A stretch of DNA of 64,000 nucleotides from Xylaria sp. FL1777 (taxonomy: Eukaryota; Ascomycota; Sordariomycetes; Xylariales; Xylariaceae). Where the stretch lies: NCBI GenBank assembly GCA_022578965.1, contig MU400686.1, positions 1 through 64,000 on the forward strand, in the 5' to 3' direction. The position numbers and the translations under genes were made by a program. The notes below the pieces were generated by a model that saw nothing but the letters and a program-made list of their open reading frames with translations, was not told the origin of the DNA and ran no database searches. Of this stretch, positions 35,357-47,223 are shown one piece after another; position 1 is the stretch's first letter, and each line of letters starts with the position of its first letter.

Positions 35357-36303
35357 AATATATTTTATATTGCATATTTTTTAATAATATGTTTATTTTT
35401 TTTTTAAATAAAGATTTTTATATAAAATATATTTAAAACATTATTAAAAAACTATAAAAAGTAAAGCTATATGCTAAATTATTTAAGTGCTAATTTTATT
35501 AAAAAAAAATTAAATTTTTAAGTTATATTATTTTTAGCTAAAAAATTAAAATAAACTTTTTATATATAAATATTATTTAATAATAGCTTATATTAAATAT
35601 TTATTAAATGTTATAATAATTTTTAAAGTTTTATAATTTTTATTGCTGTTTTATAAACAAATAATTTTATATTGCTATATTTTTGTTTAAATATTTAAAA
35701 AAAAACATAACAAAAATAAAATAAAGTTAAATTTCTTTAAATAGTTTTAAAAGAAAAGCTTTTAAAAACTTTTAAAATATATTTCAGTAAGCCATTTTTT
35801 TTATATATTTTAACCTTAAAAAACAAATATAACTAAAAACTAATTTCTTTAAAGTAGCTTTTGCAAAAAATTTATTTTAACAAAATAATTAAAGTATTTT
35901 TAAATTAATTACGTTTTATTTTTAAAAGCTATTTAAAAAAAAATATAATATAATACGTTTAACTAAAAAATGCTTATAATAATAAATTGCTTTAAGCATT
36001 AGTAATATTATTTATAAAAAAGCAATTTATTAATTAAAATATTAATTAATTATATTAACTTTTAAGCGTTTATAAAAACATTAAAGCTTAATAAAAAGCA
36101 AGCTTATTAATATTTATTATTAGCTTTTTTTTACTTTATTATTACATATTAAGCAAGCAAAAAAAATAAAGCTAATTTTTTTTTATGTTATTTTAATTAT
36201 ATAGCTATTTTGCTTAATAATATTAATATTTTTTTAACATTAAAAAAAAAATTTATAGTAATATAACAAATTAAAGTTTTTAATTTATATTTTAATATTT
36301 AAA
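35357..36303 (+). pseudogene. P, piece 3: rest of RT and RNase H, decayed
   Basis: Reverse complement of 21,220-22,158 of N2, continuing P after H1 (TSD copy 35352-35356). It holds the end of the RT palm, the thumb and the RNase H. It ends with TTAAA (36299-36303), the TSD of A2, repeated at 44003-44007. Confidence 0.88.
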
Positions 36304-36798
36304 TGTAACGGACTTGTTATACATTAATATAACAGGTTTGCTTTTGGGGTCTTGATTTATAGGTAACAATAAGATTCTTAACGGTAGTCCGTTAAAAAGG
36401 TTTTCGGAGTACTTTTACCACTATGCATTAATAGGGGTCTTAAAAGATTAAAAGTAATAAATATATTAATGCTTAGCAGTTATAAAAAAATTAATAGCTA
36501 AAAAACTAGAACTAAGTAAATAATTAAATATAAGAAATACATAATTATATAAATAAAGAAAAAGTAAAAAAAGTAATAACTTTTTTTGGATTACTGCAAG
36601 TTTAGTAAGCACTAAATTACTATAAGCTTAATAAGCTTTAAATTACTATAAGCTTAGTAAGCTTTAAATTACTATAAGCTTAGTAAGCTAAATAAGTTAT
36701 TATATAACTTTAGCTTTAGCTAGCAAAAAAAAAGGTATATAATATATATAAAAGCATTAAGCTGCTTTAAAAACTACCTTTGTGCTAATTTTATAATA
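36304..36798 (-). repeat. A2 3' LTR, 495 bp
   Basis: Starts TGTAACGG on plus; the end is RIPed to TAATA. Contains three tandem 26-bp units at 36614-36691 (core ATTACTATAAGCTTA), a module absent from A1 and A3. Confidence 0.93.
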
Positions 36799-39700
36799 TT
36801 ATTTCTTTTTTTTTAGAATTATTGTTTTAACAATTTTTTATAAGTATTTTTTTTTCTTTTTTTTTTATATGTTATAATATTAAAACATATTAAAAAAACT
36901 AACTGCTTATTTAAAACAAAGCAAAAACTTATTTTTGCTTTTTTTATTAATTTTATTAGCTATAAAGTTATGTTTTGCTTTTGCTGCTTTAATTAATTAT
37001 TAACGTACAAAATAACAAATAATATGTTTTATTGTTTTAAATGCGTACGTGCTAATTACTTTTGCAATAGATTAGAAGTCTTAATTAACTTAATTAATAA
37101 TATAGTTTTTAAATATTGTTGTTTTAAGAAAAAAAAAAAGCAAATAAAGCAATAGCTATTTTTAGTTTAAAAAAAATTAAAATAAGCTTAAAATAGCTTT
37201 AATTTTGTTTTAAGCAAGTTAGCTTAGCTTTATATACAAAAATGTTTTTTAAAAGCAAAAAGTATTAAAATAGTTTAATAAAAGCTTTAGTTCTTAAATG
37301 AACTAAATAAAATAAAGCGTATTAAAAAAAAACAAAAAGCGCTAGCAAAAAAGCAAAAATAACAAAAAAAGCAAGCTAAAGCAACGCAAGCTGCTTTATT
37401 TAAGTTTAATTAAGATTTTTTAAGCGTTTTTTTTAAAGTTAACTTTTTTTTTCTAGTTTTAAGCAGTTAAAATATTAGTAATAAAACTAATTTATAATTA
37501 TTTTAGCAGTTTTTAAGTGTTTTTTAAGTTCTTAAGTATTATTAGTATATAAGTATTTTTTTTATTTAATAAAATACTTTAGGTTATTATTATTTTAACA
37601 GAAATCTAGTATACTTTTAACCTTATAAACGTTTTAATTTGTTTTTATTTTTAGTTATGTTTTAATAAGTGTTTTAATAAGTACTAGTTCTAGTAAAAAA
37701 ATATAAAAAATAAAGTAAATTTGCATATTTTTTAGTAATAACAGTTTATAGTTAATAAATAAAATAACTTTTTTAATCTTAAAAAGGTTAAGTTTTTTAA
37801 ATTTTAATTTATTGCTTAGTTGTTTTGTTTTAATTTAGAAAATATTAATGTTTACATTTTGTTTTTGTTATAGCAAATAAACCTTGTTTTTTTTTTTAAA
37901 GGTTAATTTTTTAGTTTGTTTTTTGTTATAATATACTAATATTTATTGTTATAAAAATTAAAAGCGTAGTTATAGTTTAGCTTATAACGTTTTAATTTTT
38001 ATTATAATAGTTTTTACTTAAAGTATTATAGTTAAAATAACAAGTATTTTTATTAATGTTTTTTTTTGTTTTTTAGTAGTTGCTTGCTATTTATAAATAG
38101 CTTTATATAAAAATATGTTTATATTTTTGTTTGTTAATATATTATATAAAATTTGTGCTATTAATAATAGTTTTACTTAATTGTTTTATTAATAATTAAT
38201 ATAACTTTATAAATATTATTTTAATATTTAGTTTAGTTTTTTTGTTTGTTTATTTGTTTATAAGTAATAAGCAGTTAAAAACTTTAGTTTAATACTAATA
38301 AGTTTAAAAAAGCTAGTTTTAAACTTAAAAATAAACAATTTATTTTAGTTTAAAATAATTTTTGCTAGTAGCTTATGCTTATTTAAATATTAGCGTATAA
38401 AAGCGTATGTAAGTTATTTAGCTGTTGCATTTTTTTTAAATAATAAAAAATAAGCATATTTAGTAAGTTTATTAATAATAACTTATATTTTATTATATTG
38501 TATTTTTATAACTAAATTAGTTAATAAAAGTAGTACTATAATAAAATTTTAAGCAATAGTGTGCTATGCTTATTTAAGTATTTATATAAGTTATAGTAGT
38601 TTATAAAGCTTATATTAAGCTATTTTAGCTTTATTACAAATATTGCACTTTTTTATAATAGATTTAACTATGTTTTATAGTTTTAAAAAATTGTATTTTT
38701 TTTATAATTGTTTAACTGTTTTTGTTGCTTTTTAGTGTTTATATAATAAATATTTATAAAATCTCTTAATAAACTTGTTTTATAAAAATTCTAGTAAATA
38801 AACCTTATGTTTATATATTAACTTGTTATTTTTTGATTTTTTGTATTTTTGTAGTTATGCTAACTTTTCTAAGTTATAAGCTTATTGTAGCTATATATTT
38901 ATAAGGTTTTTAAGTATAACTTTAATTTTTAAGCTTTTATTTTTTTAAGAATATAATACTTAAATGTTTTTTTTTAGAATTTTAAATCCCTTTTAACTTT
39001 ATTAATTAAGTATATTTGCTTAAATGTTTTTTTTTTTTTAATGTAATATATTTTAAAGTTAAACTTAAAAAAAAAAACTATTTAATTTTTATGTTGTTTA
39101 ATAATCTTTTATGTAGTTATAAATTTTGTTAGGTTTTAATAATTTAAATAAATTTTAATTAGCTTTGTAGTTTTTATAAAAAACAGTTTTTACTTTTTAA
39201 ATGCTGTAATAATTATAAGCAGTTCTTTATTATATATAAAGTATTATAATACTACGTTTTATAGTGCTTTAAAATAATAAGCTATTAAGTGCTATTTTTT
39301 GTTGTTTTTTAGTTGTTTTAAAACTTCTGCAATTATATTATTTAAAGTATTTATTTTTAGCCTTTTTTTTTTCTGTGGATTAAGTAGTTTAACTATAAAG
39401 TTAAAAGTAACTTTTAGTTTTAGTTTTTTAAAAGCTTTTCGGGCTTTTTTTAAAATTAAAAAGGATTTTTTTTTATATTTTTTTTTTATATACTTTATAA
39501 AGTAAAATGCTATTTTCTTAAAGTTTTAAATTAACATTTAAACATAGTTTAAAAATTTTAATGTTTATTATATATTTATAACAGTAGCTAAGTTAAATAT
39601 TTTCTAGTTTTATACTATGTTAATTTTTAACTGTTAAATTTATATTTGTTTTAAAGTAATTATAAATCCTAAAAAGTTAATTTTTTATATATACTATATA

Positions 39701-41100
39701 TACCTTTTTGTATTAAATTGTAATTTTGTTTGTTTAAATATTTTTAATACTTAAGTTATATGTTTTTTGTGTTTTTTTAGTGTTTTAAAGTAAATTAAAA
39801 TATTATTTAAATAAATAAACATAAACTTGTTTAAAAACTTCTGTAAAATTATTATTATTATATGTTAAAAGCTAGCTAGTATATTTTGTAGTTTTTATAG
39901 CATAATTATGTATTTATATAGTTTATATATTGTTTATATAGCAGTTTTCTATTTTTTTTCTTTAGCTATTTTAATAATATAATATTTATTTAAAATATTA
40001 ACTGTTATAAACTATTTTGCTTAACTAATGTTTTTTTTTATAGTTACTAGCAAAGTAAAAAAGTATTTATTTATAATAATAATTACATTTAATAGTTAAT
40101 AATTAATTATTACTTATTATATTAGTTTTTTTTTTTTATTAATTAGTTGTTTTTTATTTTTTATTTTAAGTATTAGTACTATAAGATATTTAGCAAATAA
40201 CTAAAATTTTTTTAGAAATTTTTTTGCTAGATTTTTCTAAATGTATTTTTATAAAGCGTTTGTTTTATTTAAGCTTATGTAATATATTTAATAAAGCTTT
40301 AATTAATATTTTTTTTTAATAAAAATATAATAATTTTATAAGCTATATTTAAGAAGTTTTTTTTTTTTTTTTTTTTTGAATAGTTTATAAAATTTATAAT
40401 ATACTTTTAGTATTTTGTTTAAGATTTTTTTTGCAATTTTTCTAATTTTTTTGCTTTGTTTTTTACTTTTTTAATTAATAGTTTTTACTTTTTATTAAAT
40501 TAAAAAATTACTAATTTTTAGCTATAATATTCTTAAAATAATGTTATAATTAAATATATTAACAATATTTAATATAATTTGTTTTTTATGTTTTTATATA
40601 AATATATTAAAAAGTTTAGTTTTTTTAAGTATATAACTGTTATTATAGCTAGAAGTACTTTTATTAAATCTTTTAATTTTTTGGAATTTTTGTTTATATT
40701 TTTAAAAAATTTTATTTTGTTTTATTACTTTAAATAAAATTATATTAGCTTATGCTTTTAAATTAATTAAAATATTATACTTTTTTTTTTAATATATAAG
40801 TTTAACTTTAAATTAGTTTTGCTAGTTATTGCATTAAACTTTACGTAAGGCTTTAGTTTTTTTAGCTACTTGCTGCTTTTTTAGCGAATATTTATTTTGT
40901 TTTTTGATTTTTTTTTGTAAAATGTTTAAGTGCTTATTTTATTTTGCACTTTAGATATTATTATACTTTGTTTTGTTTTTACTTTTAATTAAGCTTTAAA
41001 TTATAGTTTTTAAGCTTTTTTGCTTTTAGCAACTATTTTTTAATATAATTATGCTTTAATTAGCTAGTAATATTTATAGCAGTTATTTTTACATTTTTTT
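36799..41100 (-). pseudogene. A2 pol (RT, RNase H, integrase), decayed
   Basis: RT: the minus strand around 39,813-39,760 reads YLNNILIYFKTLKKHKKH, the RIP form of YLDDILIYS.TLEEH..H; catalytic codons are at 39802-39813. Integrase: 38,278-38,236 reads LTAYYL*TNKQTKK, the RIP form of STAYHPQTDGQTER; upstream of it CLFF and FYTLIFK fit the core. The same motifs recur in A3. The region 41,100-40,300 is A-rich on the sense strand and probably covers gag end and protease. Plus frames such as 39299-39505 are shadows. Confidence 0.9.
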
Positions 41101-43507
41101 AAAATAGTATTATAAATATAGTTAAAATTTTTTTTAAATATTACAAATCTTTGTAAATCTTTATAGTAAACTATAGTTATAATTAACCATTTTAATTCAT
41201 AAAAGTTCTGTATTTTTATTTTTGCAATTTGTTTAAAAAACTAATTATTCTTTAGTTTATTAAGTAAATATTAATAATAATAGTATACTATATAGCAATT
41301 TTATAGTACTTTATTATGTTTTAAATTTTTTAGGCGTAAAATATTATTATTATTTTTTATTATAGTTTTGTTATAGTAATAACTTTTAATAATTAATTAA
41401 ATTATTAGTTTTAGTTTTTAAAACATATTAGTTTTTATGCTAATTATTAATGCTTTTTTGTTTTATTACATTTAAAGCAGTTTAAGCTATAAAAATACTT
41501 CATTTATTTTTATTAGTTTTTTTTTTATAGTATTTTTTATAGCTTTTAATTTTATTTATTTTTGCTTTAAAGTTTTATAAGTTTTGTTTTTTTAAGTTTA
41601 TTTAGCAACTAAGTGTTTTAGTAGTTTATAATTAGTTTAATAACTATATTATTTATAATTATAGTTTTGTTTTTTTAAACATAACTTTTCTTTAAGCTAC
41701 ATTTTAAGCTTTAATAGTTTAAAGTTTTTATAGTTTTATAAGTTTGCTAACTACGTTAATTTATTACTTTTTATTGTTTGCTATTTTTAATTAAACTATT
41801 TTTTTAGGTTATATACTAAATAACTTTAATTGTTTATATAGCAAATATATTTTTTTATAATTTGTTTTAATAATTATAAAGCTTTTAAATAATATTTATA
41901 TGCTTATTTATTTTAACTTATATAAATAAAGCATTTAAATTTGTTTAATGTAATACTTTTGTTTTAACTTAAAATAGCAACTTTATATTTTTGCTTTAAA
42001 AATGTATTTTTTAAATTGTTTTATTGTTTTTTGTTATTTTAAACTTTTATAACTTGTATTTTTTTCTTAGGTTAAGAAATTTTTCCTTTTTTATAGCTTT
42101 TTTTTTTGTTCTTTTTTTTAGATTAGCATTGTTTTTAAAAGTGTTCTTTTTTTTTGCAGTTATAATATTTAATTTTAGATATATTTTAAAGTTATTATTT
42201 CTGAACTTTATTAATTTGTTTAAATCTTTATTTAATACTTTTTTAAGTATTTTTTTTCTTGTTTTTTTTAGTTCTTTTAGTTTTAAAGTACTAGTTAAAT
42301 AATTATTAATTAATTATAATAGCTTTATTAATATATATATTAATTTTTACTAGTTTATTTATTTTATATAGTTTGTTTTAAACTTAAGTTTTAAGTTTAC
42401 TATAAAATAAATAAAATAATGCAAGCTTAAGCAATTTTAAGATTGCTACTAATTATTTAAACTTTATAGCATAATTTGCTGCTACTTTTGTTTGTTTTAA
42501 GCAGTAAAATGCTTTTTTTGCGTGTTTTGCTTTTTAGGTATTTTTAAATAGTGCTTTTATTTAATTTTTAAACTTAATATAGTTCTTAAAAATTTCTTTT
42601 ATTTCTAGCTTAAGGTTAATTAACTTGTTAGCTTTTAGGAAATCTTTTAAAATAAGTTAAAACTATTTTAGTACTTTTTTTAACAAGAATTATAAAATAA
42701 TTATTACTTTTTAGTTCTTTTTTGTAATAATAATAAAGTGCTATTTTAAATAAAGTTTAGCATAAATTAAAAAGGCTTTTATATTTATAGATTTATTATA
42801 AAGCTTTAAAGCAATAAGTTTAAAACCTTTAATGTTTAGCATTCTTAATATTATAAATAATTTTAATAGTAAAAGTAGTAATAGTAGTAAAAGGTTAGGT
42901 TTTTTATTTTAAGTTATTATTTTAGGTGTAATAGTAGTAAAAATAAGCGTTAGGTTTACTAGTAGTAATATTAGTGTTAATTATAGTATAATTACTTGTT
43001 TAAAGCCTTAATTTATTATAATAGCAGTTATTATTGCTGCTTTAATTATTATAGCTAGTATTTATGCTAGTTTAAAAGTTATAACGCTTAGTATTTAAGC
43101 TATTTTTTAAGTTAAAGCAATTAGTTTACTTTATAGTGCTAGTATTAACGTTAGTTTTTTTTTATTACTACTGCTTAACTTTTTTTCTTTTATTACTGCT
43201 TTTTTTTTAATAAAAGTAGCTAATAAAAATGTTAAGGTTTATTATTTTAGTACGTTATTAGTTCTAAAAGTCTTTAAGATTTTTAAACTTAACTTTTAAC
43301 TTTTTATTTTTAGTAGTATAACTTAAATTTAGTTTTATTAGTTATTAAGTAAAGTTTATTTACGTAATGCTATTTAGCATTTTTGTTTTTTAAATATTTT
43401 TTTAGTATATTTTTAAGAGTTTATTTTATAAATCGTTTGTTATTTAACTCTTTATACTAATATTTGTTTTTATATATTAGGTTTTATTAATTAAAGAGCT
43501 ATTAAAG
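41101..43507 (-). pseudogene. A2 gag side and leader, decayed
   Basis: Sense-strand region between the 5' LTR and RT. No zinc knuckle can be read with certainty. A plus-strand F/L-rich frame (42024-42302), repeated at 61300-61548 in A3, is a shadow of A-rich sense sequence. 42352-43507 is the part shared with A1. Confidence 0.65.
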
Positions 43508-44002
43508 TATAATAAACTTATTATATATTAATATAACAGGTTTGCTTTTGGAGTTTTAATTTGCAAGTAATAATAAAATCTTTAATAGTAGTTCGTTAAG
43601 AAAGTTTTTAGGGTACTTTTATTACTATGCATTAATAAAGGTTTTAAAAGATTAAAAGTAATAAGTATATTAGTGTTTAGTAGTTATAAAAAAATTAATA
43701 GCTAAAAAACTAAAACTAAATAAATAACTAAATACAAGAAGTATATAATTATATAAACAAAAAAAAAGTAAAAAAAGTAGTAACTTTTTTTAAATTACTA
43801 CAAGTTTAGTAAGCACTAAATTACTGTAAGCTTAATAAGCTTTAGATTACTATAAGCTTAGTAAGCTTTAAATTACTATAAGCTTAGTAAGCTAGGTAAA
43901 TCGTTACATAACTTCGGCTTTAGCTAGCAAAAAAAGAGGTGCATAATATATATAAAAGCATTAAGCCGCTCTAAAAACCACCCCTGTGCTAATTTCGTAA
44001 CA
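43508..44002 (-). repeat. A2 5' LTR, 495 bp
   Basis: Start RIPed (TATAATAAAC for TGTAACGGAC), end intact (CGTAACA). The tandem 26-bp module lies at about 43818-43895. Confidence 0.93.
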
Positions 44003-44007
44003 TTAAA

Positions 44008-44487
44008 CTAAAGCTTTATATTTTAAAGCTATATTTACTAAAAAAGCTTTTTTTATTTAAATAGTTATATTTTTACATATATAAATAACTATAAGCTTAA
44101 AGAAATTAAAAGATTTAAAAGCTTTTAAAAAGCTAAAAAACTTTATTTAAAAAGTTTAAAAAAAAACCTTAAATATTATATAATTATAAAGCAATTAAAA
44201 GCAAAAAAGCTTATAAATTTTTAATAGTTAATAAAGAAATCCTTAGTTTGCTATAAAAACAAAATTTATCTATTTTTTAAAAAAGGTATACATTTTTAAT
44301 TTATTAAGCTATATTATAATAATTTTTTAGCTAAATATTTTAGCTAAAGCTATACTTTAAAACTGCTATAATAAAAGTTTTATTAAAGCAATATAAAATT
44401 AAATATTAAAAATATATATATAAAGCTATATAATTTGCTTTAAAACTAAAGCAAAATATTACTAAAAATATAGTAAACTTAACGCTT
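44008..44487 (+). pseudogene. P, piece 4: RNase H end and integrase zinc-binding part, decayed
   Basis: Reverse complement of N2 21,036-21,220 followed by 13,011-12,703, with the B insertion absent here (the empty site of B). The two copies agree up to AACGCTT (44481-44487), where P stops and unrelated sequence begins. Confidence 0.88.
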
Positions 44488-44556
44488 AATGTTATAGTTT
44501 AAACACTAAGAAGTTAAAAAACCAGTTGTTAATTAAAAATAAACTAGCTAAAAAGT

Positions 44557-44596
44557 CGTTTATAAATAATGTTTAGCTAAACATTATTTATAAACG
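44557..44596. repeat. 40-bp perfect palindrome
   Basis: The left half is CGTTTATAAATAATGTTTAG and the right half is its exact reverse complement, with no spacer. RIP did not break the symmetry. Confidence 0.95.
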
Positions 44597-44870
44597 TTAT
44601 TTTAGAACGCTATTTTAGAACAGTGTTTATAAACAGTGTTTTAAAGCAAGATATTATTTATAAATAGCGTTTATAAATAACTTAACATTTGCTGCTTTTA
44701 TAAAAAAAGATAATGTTTTTATTGTTTGCTTAGTTTTTATACTTATATATAATATTGTTTTTTTTGTAATATGCTTTAAAAAATAGTTTATATGCAGTTA
44801 TATTTTTTTTATAGCGTTTTAAAAACAATTTTTTTTTTCCTAAAACAACGTTTTAAAGATAATCTTTTTT

Positions 44871-44928
44871 AAAACAATGTTTTTAAAACAATGTTTTTTA
44901 AACAATGTTTTTTAAACAATGTTTTTAT
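44871..44928. repeat. Array of about four 14-bp units, AAACAATGTTTTTT
   Basis: Near-exact head-to-tail units, each containing the self-complementary core AAACAATGTTT (one central mismatch). Related degenerate copies lie at 44601-44690 and 44840-44870. Confidence 0.85.
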
Positions 44929-46538
44929 AATAATATCTTTAAACAACATTTCTATAGGATTAACTTTTTCTAAAATAGCTTTTTGCAGAATAACTTCTTA
45001 TAAAACAGCGTTTTATTAAGCAATATAGTTAAACGGATTAAGTTATTAAAGTTTTATTGCGCATATGTTTATGTTTTAATAAACGGTTTTTTTTTAATAT
45101 TTTTTTAAAGTTTATACTACTTTTTGCTTTGTTTTTTGTTTTAAGCAGCAGTATATAAACATAAATAATTAAAATAAGTTAAACCTTTTGTTTTTTTTTT
45201 TGAAGTTTAAAGCTAAGCGTAAACTAAATGTTTTTTTTTTTTTAGCGCGAGCTACTATTAGAAAAATCTTGCTATTATTAAATAAGCTAATGTAAATATT
45301 ATTAAACGATTATTAGCTTTAATAACTATTACGTTAAAGCGTTTTTTTTAACGCTTGCGTATTAAAGGCTTGTTTAATGCTTTATTAAATGCGTTTGTTT
45401 TTAGTATTATTAAAAGTAGAAATTTCGTTTATAGCTTTAGTAAGCAAAGCTTTAGTAGTATTATTATCTTTGTTGTTTTTAAAAATATTGTTTTTATTAC
45501 TATAGTATTTAACGTAAAAAATAGCATAACGTTTTATAGCTAACGTTATTTTGCTTTTTATTGCTTTTTTAAATTTATAAGTTCTTAAATCTATATCTAA
45601 GCTAGTTTAGATATTTTTTTATAGCTTGTTTATTATTATAATTATAAGTTATATGCTATTAAGTTTTAAGTTAGCTTTTTTTAATTTTTGTGTTTATATA
45701 AGTTAAAATGCTATATAGCTTTGCAGCTAAAATTTAGCTAATAAAGTCTATTGTTTTACTTAGTACTACTATATGCTATAAAGTAACTATTTTTGCTTTT
45801 AAATAAACTAAGTTATAAGCAGTTTAACTATTGCTGTTTTTATTAAGGTAGCATTATAGTAGCTTTAAAGTAATGTTTATAACATTATTATTAAACGTGT
45901 TAAATAAATCCTTTATATCGTTATTATTGTTTTAAAGTTTTTATAGTTTAAAGCGTTTTATATAACGTTTAATAAGCGTTGCGATTTTTTTAAAATAATA
46001 ATATTAATATTTTAGTATTTATACAACGTTATTAAAAACTACTAAAAAAACAAATCTAGTTTACATAAATAAATATTTAATAGTATTAAGCAAAGTGCTA
46101 AATTTATGTTTTACACTTTTATAAATTTGTAGTGCTTTTATTTTTTTTTTGTTAAAATTTTAAAAGATCTTTTTAAGAGTTTAAAAGTAAGCTTTTTGTG
46201 CTTACGTAAAATTGCTTTTAGTTTTTTTTTTATTTGTATATATAGCTAGGTTTTAAAAAGTTATTAATAAAATAAAATTATTGCTAGGTTTTTTATTAAT
46301 TTTTTTATAAATAATATTTTTTAAATAAAATAACAATTAATAATGTTGCTTTAATATTAAATAAGCATAATAGCATTTTTAACTAATTTAGAATTAATTA
46401 CTTTATTTAAGCAATTTGCGTAATAGTTATATAACTTAGTTTTTAGTTTACTACTAAAACTTTTCTATTGTTTAATTAAATGCAAAATTTGCTAATATTT
46501 GTTTTTAAAGCTTTATATAGCTTTAATAATACTTTTAT

Positions 46539-46825
46539 TATTAAAATAACTAATTATTGGTTATAACTTTTATATATAGTACATATAATAAGTTTTGCAC
46601 AAAAACCACTTTGTGTAAAGGCTATTATATAAACTAAAGTAATTTTAGTGTTAGCTTAGCTTATATGCTAGCAAAGTTTTTATATATAAAAAAGAACCTT
46701 TGCTTTATATAAACTTTTTTTTCTTTTAAACATATAAAACATAAATAGCTTATAATATAAAAATTATTATACTTTGTTTTAATATATATATATTAAACAT
46801 ATAATTATATAAAGCTTATTTAATA
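46539..46825 (+). repeat. H2 5' LTR, 287 bp
   Basis: Collinear with both H1 LTRs. Ends RIPed to TATT...TAATA. Confidence 0.92.
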
Positions 46826-46929
46826 TTAATTAATAGTTATATTTATATTTTTAATTTACTTATAATAAACTATAAATTAGCTAAAATAATAACAAAATTA
46901 TATAATATATTTTTATTTTAACTTATTAA

Positions 46930-47214
46930 TATTATACGTTAAGCTATCTTAAAAAACAAAGCTTTATTTAAAAAGCTAGATTTATATTAAAATCTAAGTA
47001 TAAAAAAAGAAAAAGCTATTCTATAAAGTAGTTTGTAAAAAGTAGCTAAATAGCCAAATTATAGTATATATAACCAATAAGTAGTTTATACACTATTAAG
47101 TAATCCATATATATACATAAACTAGCTTAGCTATATTAAAGTGTAGCGCAGTTACATTTATTTAGCTATATTAAAACATAAAGCTATAAAGCCATTAATC
47201 ACTATACCGTAACT
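46930..47214 (-). repeat. F 3' LTR, 285 bp
   Basis: Outer start TATTATACG, inner end ACCGTAACT on the plus strand. Confidence 0.92.
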
Positions 47215-47215
47215 A

Positions 47216-47223
47216 CCCCCCCC
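47216..47223 (-). promoter_or_regulatory. F polypurine tract (eight-G run on sense strand)
   Basis: C8 on plus, one base inside the 3' LTR. It would prime plus-strand DNA synthesis. Its survival in RIP-mutated DNA fits low RIP on C-flanked cytosines. Confidence 0.75.

Larger units (their letters stand above)
36304..44002 (-). mobile_element. A2: complete 7.7-kb Ty3/Gypsy retrotransposon
   Basis: 495-bp LTRs (36304-36798, 43508-44002), ends TG...CA, perfect TSD TTAAA. The minus strand is sense: a polypyrimidine run (36799-36817 on plus) marks the PPT by the left LTR, and RT and IN read on the minus strand in RT-IN order. Aligns over its length with A3; A1 matches its 5' quarter. All frames are broken by RIP. 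Inserted into P's pol; the P sequence rejoins exactly when A2 is removed. Confidence 0.94.
44488..46538. other. R: unclassified 2-kb stretch with palindrome and short-unit array
   Basis: Starts where P homology ends; TGTTATAG at 44490 could be the edge of an inserted element. It holds a 40-bp perfect palindrome (44557-44596), related TTATAAAC/AAACAATGTTT motifs to about 45,010, then T-rich sequence that is A-rich on the minus strand. No retroelement domain is recognised on either strand; the plus frame at 45355-45543 has no family features. Its right border is the H2 LTR, so its other end may lie beyond H2, off-window. Confidence 0.5.

Noticed and set aside
44557..44928. CRISPR array
   Set aside because: Units are about 14 bp, contiguous and without spacers; the setting is eukaryotic.
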